The notes under the pieces are model-generated. The model ran no database searches and was not told where the DNA came from. It saw nothing but the letters and a program-made list of their open reading frames with translations. This document shows, in pieces, positions 27,305-37,753 of a stretch of DNA of 64,000 bases. The stretch comes from an uncultured Oleiphilaceae bacterium. Lineage in GTDB: Bacteria; Pseudomonadota; Gammaproteobacteria; Pseudomonadales; Oleiphilaceae. Numbering within the stretch: the first letter of the stretch is position 1; each line of letters begins with the position of its first letter. The DNA is taken from assembly GCA_913060665.1 (NCBI GenBank), contig CAJXUY010000014.1, positions 1 through 64,000 on the forward strand. The letters are read 5' to 3'. A program made the translations under genes and the position numbers.

Positions 27305-28414
27305 ATGGGGTGTGATTTATTCTCGTTGGCAACAAACGGGGTGAGGGGCTTGCATCCTTATCAGCCGGGCAAGCCTGTTGAAGAGCTTGAGCGTGAGTTA
27401 GGTATTACTAACATTGTAAAGTTAGCCAGTAATGAGAACCCTTTGGGCCCTAGTATGAAGGCGTTGAAGGCAGTAGAGGCTGCCTTTCAAGAGTTGTGTC
27501 GCTACCCTGATGGTGGAGGTTTTAAACTTAAAACCGCACTCGCTGAACGATACGATATCAAGACTACTCAAGTTACTCTGGGTAATGGCTCTAATGATCT
27601 GCTAGAGATTATCGCTAGAGCGTTTGCTGATAACTCATCAGAAATTGTATTTTCACAATATGCCTTTGCCGTTTATCCGCTCGTGACTCAATCAATTGGT
27701 GCTAAGGCGATTGAAGTACCTGCTGTCGATTGGGGTCATGATTTGACGGCTATGGCTGAAGCGGTCAACGAAAAAACAAAAATCGTCTTTATTGCAAATC
27801 CAAACAACCCAACGGGCACTTATGTTTCAAAGGCGGAGCTTGTTCGTTTTCTCGATACCGTGCCTGAGCGCGTGATTGTAGTGCTTGATGAAGCTTATTG
27901 TGAATATATTGATGGTGAGCATTCCGACTTTCCCGATGGTTTAGCATTATTATCCAGTTATTCAAACCTAATAATTACCAGAACCTTTTCTAAGGCGTGG
28001 GGGTTAGCGTCTTTGAGAGTGGGGTATTCAATTTCACACGAGAATATCGCTGACCTATTAAATAGAGTTAGACAGCCCTTTAATGTTGATACTTTTGCCC
28101 TGGAAGCCGCGGTCGCAGTGTTGTCTGATGACGAGTACCTTGCATTATCACGTAGCACTAATGCAGACGGGATGCGGCAATTAACCTCAGGTTTTAAGCG
28201 TATGGGCTTGGTGTATATCCCTTCAGTTGGAAATTTCGTTACATTTGATACTGGTCGAGATGGCGCTTTGGTTTATCAGGCTCTACTGGAGCGTGGCGTG
28301 ATCGTTCGTCCTGTCTCAAACTATGGTATGGCGCGACATCTAAGAGTCTCAATTGGCCTACAGAGCGAGAATGAGCGTTTCCTGAATGCGTTAGCTGAAG
28401 TATTGGAGCAATAA
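27305..28414 (+). CDS. hisC: Histidinol-phosphate / aromatic aminotransferase
   Basis: Class I/II PLP aminotransferase of the HisC type, 369 residues. The N-terminus LHPYQPGKPVEELEREL and the PLP lysine in RTFSKAWGLASLRVGY are conserved. In this operon position the enzyme probably transaminates phenylpyruvate and hydroxyphenylpyruvate as well as histidinol phosphate; the Pseudomonas copy at this site is called hisC2. I chose ATG 27305, which follows GAGGAG by five bases, over an in-frame GTG two codons earlier. Confidence 0.93.
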   Translation: MGCDLFSLATNGVRGLHPYQPGKPVEELERELGITNIVKLASNENPLGPSMKALKAVEAAFQELCRYPDGGGFKLKTALAERYDIKTTQVTLGNGSNDLLEIIARAFADNSSEIVFSQYAFAVYPLVTQSIGAKAIEVPAVDWGHDLTAMAEAVNEKTKIVFIANPNNPTGTYVSKAELVRFLDTVPERVIVVLDEAYCEYIDGEHSDFPDGLALLSSYSNLIITRTFSKAWGLASLRVGYSISHENIADLLNRVRQPFNVDTFALEAAVAVLSDDEYLALSRSTNADGMRQLTSGFKRMGLVYIPSVGNFVTFDTGRDGALVYQALLERGVIVRPVSNYGMARHLRVSIGLQSENERFLNALAEVLEQ

Positions 28415-28415
28415 C

Positions 28416-30680
28416 GTGTCGAATTCTAATATGGAGCGAGGCGCTTTTGTAGCAAGTTCGAAGATCGTTGATACAATTGCTGTGATTGGGCTTGGTTTAA
28501 TCGGGGGCTCATTTGCAAAAGCGTTAAAAGAGGCAGGTGCCGCCCGACGAGTTATTGGTTTTGACAGGCGGCCGGAGGAACTCAGCGTTGGTTTGTCCAT
28601 AGGTGTGATTGATGAGGCTGCACAAACGCTTAAACAGGCTGTTTTAGATGCAGATGTTGTAGTGTTGGCGGTGCCTGTTCGAGCGGTAGAGGATGTGCTC
28701 GGCCAAATTAAGTATGACTTCAAGCCTGGCGCCATATTAACCGATGTTGGTAGTGTTAAAGGTTGTTTTGTAGGCGCTGTGGAGCGTATTTTTCAGGGTG
28801 TAGATGAAGCCAACAGGCCTGTAGTTGTTCCGGGGCACCCCATTGCGGGTTCAGAAAAAAGCGGTGTAGCCGCGGCAGATGCTACGTTATTCGCTAATCA
28901 TAAAGTTATTTTAACACCTTTATCTGAACAGAATCCTGAGGCGGTAGAGGTGATTCGTTCTTTGTGGTCTTGTTGCGGGTCAACGGTGTTGGAAATGGGG
29001 GTTGATCATCATGATGATGTGTTGGCTGCAACTAGTCACCTACCTCACTTGATCGCCTTTTCGTTAGTGGACACGCTAGCGGGAGAGGGTGATAGCAAGG
29101 AAATTTTTAAATATGCAGCGGGAGGCTTTCGAGATTTTACACGTATCGCGGCAAGTGATCCGGTTATGTGGAGCGACATTTTTCTTTCTAATAGCGACTC
29201 AACGCTAAAAGTACTGGATCATTTTGCAGATGATTTGGCCACTTTGCGAGAGGCTATTGCGAATCAGGATAGTAAGACGTTGTTAGGGGTGTTTACCCGT
29301 GCAAAGGCAGCGAGAGATCATTTCAGTAAGATATTGTCAGGACAGGCGTACACGACCATTATGAATACCAAAAATGTTGTTTTTAAAATGAAGTCCGGTG
29401 GCGAAGTGCAGGGTGTTATTCGCGTTGCGGGTGATAAGTCTATGTCTCACCGTTCTATTATGCTCGGCTCTTTGGCTGACGGCGTTACCGAAGTTGAAGG
29501 TTTTTTGGAGGGTGAGGATAGCTTGGCAACCCTTCAGGCATTTAGAGATATGGGGGTTGTTATTGAGGGGCCTGATGAAGGGCGGGTTAAAATATATGGC
29601 GTAGGCGTTAATGGGTTAAAGAAACCACCTGGCCCGATTTATCTGGGTAACTCGGGTACGGGGATGAGGCTGTTTGCTGGGCTGTTGTCAGGTCAGTCAT
29701 TTGATACTGAGTTAACGGGTGATGAATCGCTTTCGAAACGACCAATGGAGCGAGTCGCCGCGCCTTTGAGGTTAATGGGTGCTGTTATCGAGACGGGTGA
29801 CCAGGGTCGTCCGCCGATGAAAATAAAAGGCAATAGTCAACTAAAAGGCACGCATTACGATATGCCAATGGCGAGTGCCCAGGTTAAATCCTGTCTTTTA
29901 TTGGCTGGCTTGTATGCTGATGGTGAAACATCTGTCACAGAGCCTGCGCCTACCCGTGACCATACCGAAAGGATGCTTAACGGGTTTGGCTATTCAGTTA
30001 AAAGGGAAGGGGCTACTGCTTCTCTAGTGGGTGGTGGTTCGTTGACCGCGACTAAAATTGATGTACCTGCTGATATATCGTCTGCTGCATTCTTTCTGGT
30101 GGCTGCGTCTATTACACCTGGTGCGCATCTTACACTTAAGCATGTGGGGATGAACCCTACTAGAGTCGGTGTTATTAATATCTTGCGGGCGATGGGTGGA
30201 CATATTGAAATTTCTAATGAATCTGAGGTAGGTGGCGAGCCTGTTGCAGATCTCACTGTTAGCTACCGTCCGTTAAAGGGGATTAACATTCCTGAAGATC
30301 AGGTCCCTCTAGCGATTGATGAATTTCCAGTATTGTTTATTGCGGCTGTTTGCGCTGAAGGCAAGACGGTATTAACTGGAGCTGAAGAGTTGCGGGTTAA
30401 AGAGAGTGACCGTATTCAGGTTATGGCCGATGGTCTAAAGGCGGTAGGAGTTGACACGTTGGTAACAGCCGACGGTATTGAAATTGTCGGCTCAGAGATC
30501 GCAGGCGGTGTTGTTGATAGTCATGGTGATCATCGAATTGCTATGGCCTTTGCGGTTGCTTCTCTCAGGGCTAAAGGCGAGATAGTGATTAATGACTGCG
30601 CTAATGTTGCAACGTCGTTCCCTAACTTTGAAGCGTTGGCGAAACAGGTTGGTATGCAGATATCAGTGGAGCACGAATAA
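28416..30680 (+). CDS. tyrA-aroA: Fused prephenate dehydrogenase and EPSP synthase
   Basis: One 754-residue chain with two enzymes. Residues about 20-300 are a TyrA dehydrogenase with the NAD motif [13 protein letters not shown], making hydroxyphenylpyruvate or arogenate-derived tyrosine. From about M316 follows a complete EPSP synthase (AroA) with [26 protein letters not shown] and the C-terminal [11 protein letters not shown]. The fusion is known in Pseudomonas and relatives. The start is GTG one base after the hisC stop, so translation is coupled. No stop or frameshift between the halves. Confidence 0.95.
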   Translation: MSNSNMERGAFVASSKIVDTIAVIGLGLIGGSFAKALKEAGAARRVIGFDRRPEELSVGLSIGVIDEAAQTLKQAVLDADVVVLAVPVRAVEDVLGQIKYDFKPGAILTDVGSVKGCFVGAVERIFQGVDEANRPVVVPGHPIAGSEKSGVAAADATLFANHKVILTPLSEQNPEAVEVIRSLWSCCGSTVLEMGVDHHDDVLAATSHLPHLIAFSLVDTLAGEGDSKEIFKYAAGGFRDFTRIAASDPVMWSDIFLSNSDSTLKVLDHFADDLATLREAIANQDSKTLLGVFTRAKAARDHFSKILSGQAYTTIMNTKNVVFKMKSGGEVQGVIRVAGDKSMSHRSIMLGSLADGVTEVEGFLEGEDSLATLQAFRDMGVVIEGPDEGRVKIYGVGVNGLKKPPGPIYLGNSGTGMRLFAGLLSGQSFDTELTGDESLSKRPMERVAAPLRLMGAVIETGDQGRPPMKIKGNSQLKGTHYDMPMASAQVKSCLLLAGLYADGETSVTEPAPTRDHTERMLNGFGYSVKREGATASLVGGGSLTATKIDVPADISSAAFFLVAASITPGAHLTLKHVGMNPTRVGVINILRAMGGHIEISNESEVGGEPVADLTVSYRPLKGINIPEDQVPLAIDEFPVLFIAAVCAEGKTVLTGAEELRVKESDRIQVMADGLKAVGVDTLVTADGIEIVGSEIAGGVVDSHGDHRIAMAFAVASLRAKGEIVINDCANVATSFPNFEALAKQVGMQISVEHE

Positions 30681-30695
30681 CCGTTATATACCTCA

Positions 30696-30713
30696 CGGTG
30701 CGCTTGCGCACCG
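30696..30713. repeat. Single REP unit (GGTGYGC-hairpin family)
   Basis: CGGTGCGC-TT-GCGCACCG forms a perfect 8-bp hairpin between the tyrA-aroA stop and the cmk start. It is the same unit found paired at 19598-19673. Confidence 0.7.
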
Positions 30714-30733
30714 GTTCATATCAAGGTGACAGA

Positions 30734-31432
30734 ATGAAGCAAGATTTATCAGCTCCCGTTATTACAATAGATGGGCCAAGCGGAGCAGGCAAGGGGTCAA
30801 TTACTCAGTTGGTTGCCAAGAAGCTAGGTTACCATTTGCTTGATAGTGGCGCGCTTTATCGACTAACGGCTTTAGCAGCGACTAAGTCGGGCATTGCGTT
30901 GGATAATGAAGAAAAGGTCGGTGAATTAGCGTTATCGTTGGACGTGAAATTCGTGCCGGGCGAATACGGAGAGCCTGTAAATGTGCTCCTTAATGGTGAA
31001 GATGTTACCGCTCAAATTCGCACCGAAACCTGCGGCAATAACGCCTCGAAAGTAGCGCCGCTACCCAAGGTAAGGGCGGCCCTATTACAGCGACAGCGTG
31101 ATTTTCAGGTTTTTCCAGGTCTAGTGGCTGATGGTCGGGATATGGGGACAGTTGTTTTCCCCGGCGCCCTTGTAAAGGTTTATATGACCGCAAGCGCGGA
31201 AGAAAGGGCTGAACGACGTTACAAGCAGTTGAAAGCAAAAGGGGAAGATGTTAAAATCGCGACCCTTTTAAGCGAGATACAAGAGCGTGACGCCCGAGAT
31301 AGTGGGCGAGCAGAAGCTCCGCTTAAGCCTGCCGAAGATGCTTTAGTACTAGATACGACAGGCTTGGGGATTGAAGAGGTACTTGTTCAGGTGCTTACGT
31401 TAGTTGAAAAAACTAACGGCACAGTTATCTAA
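30734..31432 (+). CDS. cmk: Cytidylate kinase
   Basis: Phosphorylates CMP and dCMP. The P-loop is [11 protein letters not shown] (about residues 11-21) and the conserved RDMGTVVFP and RRYKQL segments are present. Length is 232 residues. I chose ATG 30734, which has AAGGTGACAG upstream; the longer frame from 30698 begins inside the REP hairpin. It sits before rpsA, as in most gammaproteobacteria. Confidence 0.96.
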   Translation: MKQDLSAPVITIDGPSGAGKGSITQLVAKKLGYHLLDSGALYRLTALAATKSGIALDNEEKVGELALSLDVKFVPGEYGEPVNVLLNGEDVTAQIRTETCGNNASKVAPLPKVRAALLQRQRDFQVFPGLVADGRDMGTVVFPGALVKVYMTASAEERAERRYKQLKAKGEDVKIATLLSEIQERDARDSGRAEAPLKPAEDALVLDTTGLGIEEVLVQVLTLVEKTNGTVI

Positions 31433-31461
31433 ATGTAAGTCTTCAAAATGAATTTACAACC

Positions 31462-31532
31462 ACTCAAAGCTGTAATCGCCAGCAATGATGCTTTGAGTAA
31501 CTTAAAACTGACCGTATTGGCTGGTAATACGG
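31462..31532 (+). promoter_or_regulatory. rpsA leader with two hairpins
   Basis: Two perfect stems precede rpsA: ACTCAAAGC with GCTTTGAGT (31462-31498, 19-nt loop) and CCGTATT with AATACGG (31512-31532, loop GGCTGGT). Enterobacterial rpsA has a folded leader that gives efficient translation and S1 autogenous repression; a similar role is inferred here. Confidence 0.5.
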
Positions 31533-31562
31533 AATTTAGCGTTTAATCGCATAGGACTCATA

Positions 31563-33242
31563 ATGAGCGAAAGCTTTGCGGATCTATTTGAAGAAAGTTT
31601 AAAAGAAATCGATATGAAACCAGGCTCTATTATCAAGGGCACTGTAGTTGATATCGATAGCGACTGGGTAACAGTCTTTGCGGGACTGAAATCCGAAGGT
31701 GTTATACCTGTTTCTCAATTTTTTAACGATGCTGGTGAGCTTGAGTTAGCTATTGGGGATGAAGTTGACGTAGCCTTGGATGCAGTCGAAGACGGTTTCG
31801 GTGAAACTAAACTTTCTCGTGAAAAAGCTAAACGTGCTGAAGCTTGGACTGAGCTTGAGAAGGCGTTTGAAGCAGAAGAAGTGGTTACTGGTGTAATCAA
31901 TGGTAAGGTTAAAGGCGGTTTTACTGTCGACGTTAAGAGCATTCGTGCGTTCCTACCTGGTTCTTTGGTTGATGTTCGTCCAGTGCGTGATACTTTGCAC
32001 TTGGAAGGTAAAGAGCTTGAATTTAAAGTTATCAAGCTAGATCAAAAGCGTAATAACGTTGTTGTATCTCGTCGTTCTGTTCTTGAAGCAGAAAACAGTG
32101 CTGAGCGTGACCAGTTGTTAGAAAACCTTGCTGAAGGTATGGCTATTAAGGGTATCGTTAAGAACCTTACTGACTACGGTGCGTTCGTAGATCTAGGGGG
32201 TGTTGACGGTCTTCTACACATTACCGATATGGCTTGGAAGCGTATTAAGCACCCAAGTGAAATCGTAAACGTTGGTGACGAAATCGACGTTAAGGTACTT
32301 AAGTTTGATCGTGAGCGTAATCGCGTATCATTAGGTCTTAAGCAGTTGGGTGAAGATCCATGGGTTGCTATCAAAGCACGTTACCCTGAGAACACTCGTG
32401 TAACTGCACGTGTAACTAACCTGACTGACTACGGTTGCTTCGCAGAGCTTGAAGAAGGTGTTGAAGGTTTGGTTCACGTTTCAGAAATGGATTGGACTAA
32501 CAAAAATATTCACCCATCTAAGGTTGTTAACGTGGGTGATGAAATTGAAGTTATGGTTCTTGATATTGATGAAGAGCGTCGTCGTATCTCTTTAGGTATC
32601 AAGCAGTGCCATTCAAATCCATGGGAAGATTTCTCAGGTAACTTCAACAAGGGTGACAAGATCGCAGGTAAGATCAAGTCAATCACTGACTTCGGTATCT
32701 TCATCGGTTTAGATGGCGGTATTGATGGTTTGGTTCACTTGTCTGATATCTCTTGGAACGAAACTGGCGAAGATGCAGTTCGTAGCTATAAGAAAGGCGA
32801 CGAAATTGAAACTGTTATCTTGTCTGTAGATCCAGAGCGCGAGCGTATTTCTTTAGGTGTTAAGCAGTTGGATAACGACCCATTTGCTGAATTTGTTCAG
32901 GATAACGATAAGGGCACCATCCTTACCGGTACCGTTACTTCAGTTGATGCTAAGGCAGCAGTTGTTGCTTTAACTGACGAAGTAGAGGCTATCCTTAAAG
33001 CTTCAGAAATTAGTCGTGATAAAGTTGAAGACGCGCGTAACGTTATCAACGAAGGCGATAAGATCGAAGCTAAGATCATCCACGTAGATCGCAAGAATCG
33101 CGTTATTAACTTGTCTGTTAAATCTAAGGATGTAGACGACGAGAAGGTAGCGATGAAAGAAGTTCGCGAAAAGCAGGTTGAATCTGCCGGTCCTACAACG
33201 ATTGGTGACTTGATCAAAGCTCAGATGCAAAACAAAGATTAA
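31563..33242 (+). CDS. rpsA: 30S ribosomal protein S1
   Basis: RNA-binding ribosomal protein needed for initiation on most mRNAs. Its 559 residues contain six S1 OB-fold repeats, visible from recurrent [33 protein letters not shown]-like segments at roughly 90-residue spacing. Length is as in E. coli. An AGGA lies 8 bases before the ATG. Coding has strong codon bias (GGT, CGT, GTT), consistent with high expression. Followed by a terminator. Confidence 0.98.
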   Translation: MSESFADLFEESLKEIDMKPGSIIKGTVVDIDSDWVTVFAGLKSEGVIPVSQFFNDAGELELAIGDEVDVALDAVEDGFGETKLSREKAKRAEAWTELEKAFEAEEVVTGVINGKVKGGFTVDVKSIRAFLPGSLVDVRPVRDTLHLEGKELEFKVIKLDQKRNNVVVSRRSVLEAENSAERDQLLENLAEGMAIKGIVKNLTDYGAFVDLGGVDGLLHITDMAWKRIKHPSEIVNVGDEIDVKVLKFDRERNRVSLGLKQLGEDPWVAIKARYPENTRVTARVTNLTDYGCFAELEEGVEGLVHVSEMDWTNKNIHPSKVVNVGDEIEVMVLDIDEERRRISLGIKQCHSNPWEDFSGNFNKGDKIAGKIKSITDFGIFIGLDGGIDGLVHLSDISWNETGEDAVRSYKKGDEIETVILSVDPERERISLGVKQLDNDPFAEFVQDNDKGTILTGTVTSVDAKAAVVALTDEVEAILKASEISRDKVEDARNVINEGDKIEAKIIHVDRKNRVINLSVKSKDVDDEKVAMKEVREKQVESAGPTTIGDLIKAQMQNKD

Positions 33243-33291
33243 TTTCTAGTTTTTAGCTGCCTCACAACCTGGGGTGGCTATCTGGGTTTAT

Positions 33292-33320
33292 AAAAAAACG
33301 GGCTAATTGCCCGTTTTTTT
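33292..33320 (+). terminator. Terminator after rpsA
   Basis: A-tract, ACGGGC, 5-nt loop TAATT, GCCCGT and a run of eight T. Confidence 0.93.
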
Positions 33321-33378
33321 TGTATTTTTTTTCTGTTCCGCTACACTAAGGGACAATAAAAAAGGAAAGGGCCCCTCA

Positions 33379-33675
33379 ATGACCAAGTCTGAATTAGTCG
33401 AAATTATTGCATCAAAGCAAACTCAGTTATCGGTAAAAGATGTAGAGTTGGCTGTAAAAACTATTATTGATTTAATGTCTCAAACATTATCTCAAGGACA
33501 ACGTATTGAGATTAGGGGGTTTGGTAGCTTTTCTCTGCATTATCGAGCACCTCGTTCGGGTCGAAACCCGAAAACAGGAGAGTCTGTCCAGCTTACGGCT
33601 AAGCATGTGCCTCACTTTAAGCCAGGTAAAGAGCTTAGAGATCAGGTTAATGATAGTTTAAAGGCTGGATACTAG
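33379..33675 (+). CDS. ihfB: Integration host factor subunit beta
   Basis: 98-residue DNA-bending HU-family protein that pairs with IhfA. The core [25 protein letters not shown] contains the DNA-intercalating arm with its proline. The start at 33379 (MTKSELVE) follows GGAAAGGG; the longer frame from 33307 begins in the rpsA terminator. Lies directly after rpsA, as in Pseudomonas and E. coli. Confidence 0.97.
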   Translation: MTKSELVEIIASKQTQLSVKDVELAVKTIIDLMSQTLSQGQRIEIRGFGSFSLHYRAPRSGRNPKTGESVQLTAKHVPHFKPGKELRDQVNDSLKAGY

Positions 33676-33823
33676 ACGCGCGCATAGATGATGTTTGCGT
33701 TTTATTCTTCAGTGGTTCCACGTTAAAGTATTTCGCGTTTGATGTGTTATTATGTGGGTATTGGCGTTTACTGCCTGTTAGCTTTTGCGGGTAGCTCCAC
33801 TTACTGATATATCGGGAAAAGTT

Positions 33824-34117
33824 ATGTCGCTGATTCGGCGGATTATATATATTATTTTTGCGTTGATCATTCTATTGATTGGCGTCCTTTTTACTTCTCA
33901 TAATAACCAGTTAGTGTCGGTTGATTATCTTATCGGTCAGACTGGCGACTTTTATCTTTCTTTTTGGTTGATTTCGGCGTTTGTGTTGGGCGGGGTTCTA
34001 GGTGTATTCGCCAGTAGTTCGACTATCCTACGATTGAAGACGCAAAAGAAACGCTCTGATAAAAAAGTAAAGCATACTGAAGTTGAACTTAGTCGCTTAA
34101 AAGGTGGCTCGGCTTAA
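33824..34117 (+). CDS. lapA: LapA-type inner-membrane protein (DUF1049)
   Basis: 97-residue protein with two membrane helices (about residues 6-24 and 42-65) and a basic coiled-coil tail (KKRSDKKVKHTEVELSRLK). It belongs to the LapA family that partners LapB in controlling lipopolysaccharide synthesis. The start at 33824 has GGGAAAAG upstream; the frame to 33785 adds 13 residues without support. lapB begins 8 bp after its stop. Confidence 0.88.
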   Translation: MSLIRRIIYIIFALIILLIGVLFTSHNNQLVSVDYLIGQTGDFYLSFWLISAFVLGGVLGVFASSSTILRLKTQKKRSDKKVKHTEVELSRLKGGSA

Positions 34118-34125
34118 GGTTTCTA

Positions 34126-35298
34126 ATGGATACGTTTCTGCATTGGTTAATGCTTGCTGTCGCGATCGGTGTTGGCTGGGTTCTTGGCTATACGGCGAAA
34201 AAGAAATCTTCCGCAGGTTCTGACCCTGCACTCCCATCAAATTTAAAAGATCGTCTTAAGCTTTTATTTGAAGCCTATTCCGAGGAAGTGATTGATTCAT
34301 TTGTTCAATCACTTGAAGTTACTTCGGAAACAGTTGGCATGCATCTTTCTATTGGTTCGCATTTCAGAAAAAATGGAGAGGTGGAGAAGGCAATATTGGT
34401 ACATCAAAATTTGATGTCACGCCCTGAGGTTCCCTCAAATTTTACAGACGAAGTCATGTTTGAGTTAGCTAAGGATTATATGGCTGCAGGTCTGCTAGAT
34501 AGGGCAGAATCATTATTCTTAAGGTTGCAGGAGTCTAGGTCATTCAGCCGAAAAAGCTACAAGTGGTTGGTGGATATCTATCAGCAGGAGCGGGATTGGG
34601 ATAAGGCTATTGAGTATGGGGTGCCGTTCAATGGTCAAAAAGGGGTGGATATTTCGGTAGCGCTATCTCATTTTTCATGTGAGCTAGCTGAAAAATTGAT
34701 AGAGCGGCATCACTATTGGGATGCTAGAAACAAGTTACGTGACGCGCTTCGGTTTGATAAATGCTGTGCTCGCGCTACATTATTGCTCGCCAAAATACAT
34801 ATGAGTGAAGGACACTACTCTGAGGCAGTCCTTATTCTTCGAAAGGTAGATGAGCAGGATTATCGTTTTGTTCCAGAAGCGATACCGCTGCTGTTAGAGT
34901 GCTCGCAGCACCTTAAAAGTGAGAGTAAGTTTAGATGCTACCTTGAGGGGCTGTTGGTTAAAAAAAGCTCGTCAAGTGTAATGCTTGGGATTGCAGATAG
35001 TTATAATCGCGAGTTAGGTGTCTTAGCAGCGGAAAAATTTCTCGTAAGTAGTTTATTAGAGAAATCCAGTTTGAAAGGTCTGGATCGCCTGATAGATTAT
35101 CAGAGTGTTAAAGCTGTGTCTGATTCTGATACTCGGCACTTAACGATTATTAAGCAGGTAACGCAGTCCTTATTGGATGGAAAGCCCGTGTATCGGTGTG
35201 AGGGTTGTGGTTTTTCGGGAGAAATTTTGCATTGGCAGTGCCCTAGTTGCAAAGAGTGGGGGTTGGTTGCACCCATTCAGGGGGTAGAAGGTGAATAG
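34126..35298 (+). CDS. lapB: LapB (YciM), TPR regulator of LpxC turnover
   Basis: 390 residues: an N-terminal membrane anchor (about 3-22), a cytoplasmic array of tetratricopeptide repeats (about 45-330), and a C-terminal rubredoxin-like metal knuckle (CEGCG...CPSCKEWG, about 362-383). In E. coli LapB guides FtsH to LpxC and so sets LPS levels. It forms an operon with lapA and precedes pyrF, as in many gammaproteobacteria. Confidence 0.93.
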   Translation: MDTFLHWLMLAVAIGVGWVLGYTAKKKSSAGSDPALPSNLKDRLKLLFEAYSEEVIDSFVQSLEVTSETVGMHLSIGSHFRKNGEVEKAILVHQNLMSRPEVPSNFTDEVMFELAKDYMAAGLLDRAESLFLRLQESRSFSRKSYKWLVDIYQQERDWDKAIEYGVPFNGQKGVDISVALSHFSCELAEKLIERHHYWDARNKLRDALRFDKCCARATLLLAKIHMSEGHYSEAVLILRKVDEQDYRFVPEAIPLLLECSQHLKSESKFRCYLEGLLVKKSSSSVMLGIADSYNRELGVLAAEKFLVSSLLEKSSLKGLDRLIDYQSVKAVSDSDTRHLTIIKQVTQSLLDGKPVYRCEGCGFSGEILHWQCPSCKEWGLVAPIQGVEGE

Positions 35299-35367
35299 GT
35301 TGTTTGGGCTGAATTGTTAGGTTGTTCAGCGGCTAATTGGTTTATTAATTTTATAGGTCTACGTTAA

Positions 35368-36069
35368 ATGGGTATTGATAATTTGTCGCCGGTGATTGTT
35401 GCACTGGATTATCACGCTAAGGCTGATGCGTTAGCGATGGCTGATAAGCTGGACCCCTCGCAATGCAGGGTTAAGGTGGGTAAGGAGCTTTTTACATTGT
35501 GTGGGCCTGCGATACTGGAGGCGTTGCATAAGCGCAACTTTGAAGTGTTTTTGGATCTTAAGTTTCATGATATCCCAAATACCACTACCAAGGCCGTTCA
35601 GGCAGCCGCAGATCTAGGTGTTTGGATGGTTAATGTTCATGCTTCAGGTGGGCGCAGAATGATGGAGTCCTGTCGAGAAGGATTGGGCAAATACCGTACT
35701 CCGCCGAAGCTAATTGCAGTGACTGTACTGACGAGCATGGAGCGTCAGGATCTGAGTGATATAGGGTTGGATATTGAGCCGCTAGAGCATGTTAAGCGGC
35801 TTGCACAGCTAACCGCTGATTCAGGGTTGGATGGAGTTGTTTGTTCTGCTCAAGAAGTTAAAGCGCTTCGTGAGATTTGTCCAAGCTCCTTTAATTTGGT
35901 TACACCTGGTATTAGGCCTTTGAGTGCTGATAAGGGGGACCAAAAGAGAGTGATGACGCCAAGTGAGGCAATTGAGGTAGGCTCTGATTATCTGGTGGTT
36001 GGCCGGCCTATTACACAGGCGACAGACCCCTTAAAATCCCTTGAAGAGATTATTGCAAGCCTGGGTTAA
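35368..36069 (+). CDS. pyrF: Orotidine 5'-phosphate decarboxylase
   Basis: Final step of UMP synthesis. The active-site motif [10 protein letters not shown] (about residues 62-71) supplies the Lys-Asp-Lys-Asp tetrad, and the C-terminal [17 protein letters not shown] phosphate-binding region is intact. Length is 233 residues. It follows lapB at 69 bp on the same strand. A terminator shared with the opposing tRNA-Asn gene lies 80 bp downstream. Confidence 0.97.
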   Translation: MGIDNLSPVIVALDYHAKADALAMADKLDPSQCRVKVGKELFTLCGPAILEALHKRNFEVFLDLKFHDIPNTTTKAVQAAADLGVWMVNVHASGGRRMMESCREGLGKYRTPPKLIAVTVLTSMERQDLSDIGLDIEPLEHVKRLAQLTADSGLDGVVCSAQEVKALREICPSSFNLVTPGIRPLSADKGDQKRVMTPSEAIEVGSDYLVVGRPITQATDPLKSLEEIIASLG

Positions 36070-36148
36070 GTAATAAATGTTTGAGGGGGTGAGTGTTCTC
36101 GCCCTCTATCATTAATAATGCCACTTAAAGTTCGATTTTTGGGCGAAA

Positions 36149-36184
36149 AAAAACCTGAAATAAGTGAATATTTCAGGTTTTTAA
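36149..36184. terminator. Bidirectional terminator, pyrF / tRNA-Asn
   Basis: AAAAACCTGAAATA pairs perfectly with TATTTCAGGTTTTT over a 6-nt loop, with A and T tracts on both sides. It serves pyrF on + and the tRNA gene on -. Confidence 0.9.
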
Positions 36185-36189
36185 ATACT

Positions 36190-36265
36190 TGGCTCCTCGA
36201 GCTGGGCTCGAACCAGCGACCCACGGATTAACAGTCCGTTGCTCTACCAACTGAGCTATCGAGGA
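36190..36265 (-). tRNA. tRNA-Asn (GTT), copy 1
   Basis: 76 nt including encoded CCA. The acceptor TCCTCGA pairs with TCGAGGA, the anticodon loop is CTGTTAA (anticodon GTT), and the T loop is GTTCGAGCC-like. It is identical to the copy at 49413. Confidence 0.97.
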
Positions 36266-36284
36266 ACAATCAGTTGAGGCGCGT

Positions 36285-36313
36285 ATACTAATAATCTTGT
36301 GTGGTTTCGTCAA
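36285..36313 (-). promoter_or_regulatory. Promoter of tRNA-Asn copy 1
   Basis: TTGACG and TAGTAT with a 17-bp spacer, followed by a GCGCC discriminator as in stringently controlled stable-RNA promoters. Confidence 0.8.
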
Positions 36314-36386
36314 GCCCTTATTAGTTAAAACAATTAAAAGTTAACAAGGGCTTGAATAGATACGCCGTTTTTACCTGTTAGGGTGT

Positions 36387-37571
36387 CTAGCCTAGTGCTT
36401 TTTTGATTCTTGCGACGGCTGCTTCTAATATATTCATGCTGGTTGCAAAGCTTAAACGCATATGGCCTGGTGCGCCAAATGCTGAGCCTGGTACCAGTGC
36501 AACACCTACGGTAGAAAGCAAGCGTTCAGCCAGTTCTACGTCAGTCGATACGCCTTCAGTAGAGTCTATTGCGCCTTGAAAGCTAGGGAATGCGTAAAAT
36601 GTTCCGTCCCCTTCGATGCAACTAACACCGGAAATCTCATTTAGTGCTGCCACTAGGTAGTCGTGGCGTTTCTTAAATTCAGTCACCATCTCAGATACGC
36701 ATTCTTGCGGGCCATTAAGTGCGGCTTCTGCTGCGGCTTGCGATATTGATGCTGGGTTTGATGTGCTTTGAGATTGTATTTTTTTCATCGCGCCTATGAC
36801 TTTCTGAGGGCCGGCGGCGTAGCCTATTCTCCACCCTGTCATAGAGTATGCTTTGGAAACTCCATTTAAAACGAATGTTCTGTCATACAGTTCAGGGCAA
36901 GTGTTTAATATATTGCAAAAGGGCTCGCTACCCCAAACGATATGTTCATACATGTCGTCGGTCGCAATACAGATGTTGGGGTGGTTTTTAAGAACCGTTG
37001 CAAGTTCGATCAGTTCTTGTTTTGTGTAAGCGACGCCAGTAGGGTTTGAAGGGCTGTTTAGTACAACCAGTTTTGTTTTTTCGGTGATCGCCGATTGAAG
37101 TTGCTCTGCAGTAATTTTAAAGCGTTGCTCTTGTGTTGTTTCAATAACGACTGGGACGCCCTCTGCGACTAATACCATGTCTGGATAAGAAACCCAGTAT
37201 GGAGCAGGTATAACGACTTCATCACCCGGGTCAAGTAATGCAAGTGCGAGGTTGAAGAAGCTCTGCTTACCACCAGAGGATACTAGAATCTGGTTGGGTT
37301 CGTAGGATAGATTGTTATCCCGCTTGAACTTATCAATAATGGCTTTCTTGAGGCTAGGAGTACCGTCAACCGCAGTATATTTAGTTTTACCTTCATTAAT
37401 TGCCGTAATCGCAGCGGTTTTAATGTGGTCGGGGGTGTCAAAGTCAGGCTCGCCTGCACCAAGGCCAATAATGTCTTGTCCCGCCGCACGTAATTCGGCT
37501 GCTTTGTTAGTTACTGCAAGAGTAGGGGAAGGTTTGATTTGTTGTACACGGTGAGAAAGTTGAACGTCCAA
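36387..37571 (-). CDS. aspC: Class I aspartate/aromatic aminotransferase (AAT I-gamma type)
   Basis: PLP aminotransferase, 394 residues from the chosen start. N-terminal QLSHRVQQIKPSPTLAV and the PLP lysine in NGVSKAYSMTGWRIGYA mark the prokaryotic (I-gamma) aspartate aminotransferase group; the Pseudomonas homologue next to uvrB is annotated as aspartate aminotransferase. I chose TTG 37571, where family homology begins and AGGA lies eight bases upstream. The frame to 37661 adds 30 unlikely residues. Divergent from uvrB. Confidence 0.9.
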   Translation of the reverse strand: MDVQLSHRVQQIKPSPTLAVTNKAAELRAAGQDIIGLGAGEPDFDTPDHIKTAAITAINEGKTKYTAVDGTPSLKKAIIDKFKRDNNLSYEPNQILVSSGGKQSFFNLALALLDPGDEVVIPAPYWVSYPDMVLVAEGVPVVIETTQEQRFKITAEQLQSAITEKTKLVVLNSPSNPTGVAYTKQELIELATVLKNHPNICIATDDMYEHIVWGSEPFCNILNTCPELYDRTFVLNGVSKAYSMTGWRIGYAAGPQKVIGAMKKIQSQSTSNPASISQAAAEAALNGPQECVSEMVTEFKKRHDYLVAALNEISGVSCIEGDGTFYAFPSFQGAIDSTEGVSTDVELAERLLSTVGVALVPGSAFGAPGHMRLSFATSMNILEAAVARIKKALG

Positions 37572-37753
37572 GCTTGCTATCCTCAATAAGGAGTGTTCAG
37601 ATGTTTGTAATAAATCGCCAGTTTTAACGATTTTACCTTGATATCCCAACCATTTGACCATACTTCAAATGTACGGGAAGAAATAGAGTATCAAAAAGTG
37701 TTAAGGCACTTTGGCTGTCCAAAACGTGCTAATAATAGCATTTAATACACGCT

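Noticed and set aside
30698-30733. Longer N-terminus for cytidylate kinase
   Set aside because: It would begin inside a REP hairpin, while ATG 30734 has a proper ribosome site and matches the family start.
33307-33378. Longer N-terminus for IHF beta
   Set aside because: It would be translated from the rpsA terminator; the family starts at MTKSELVE.
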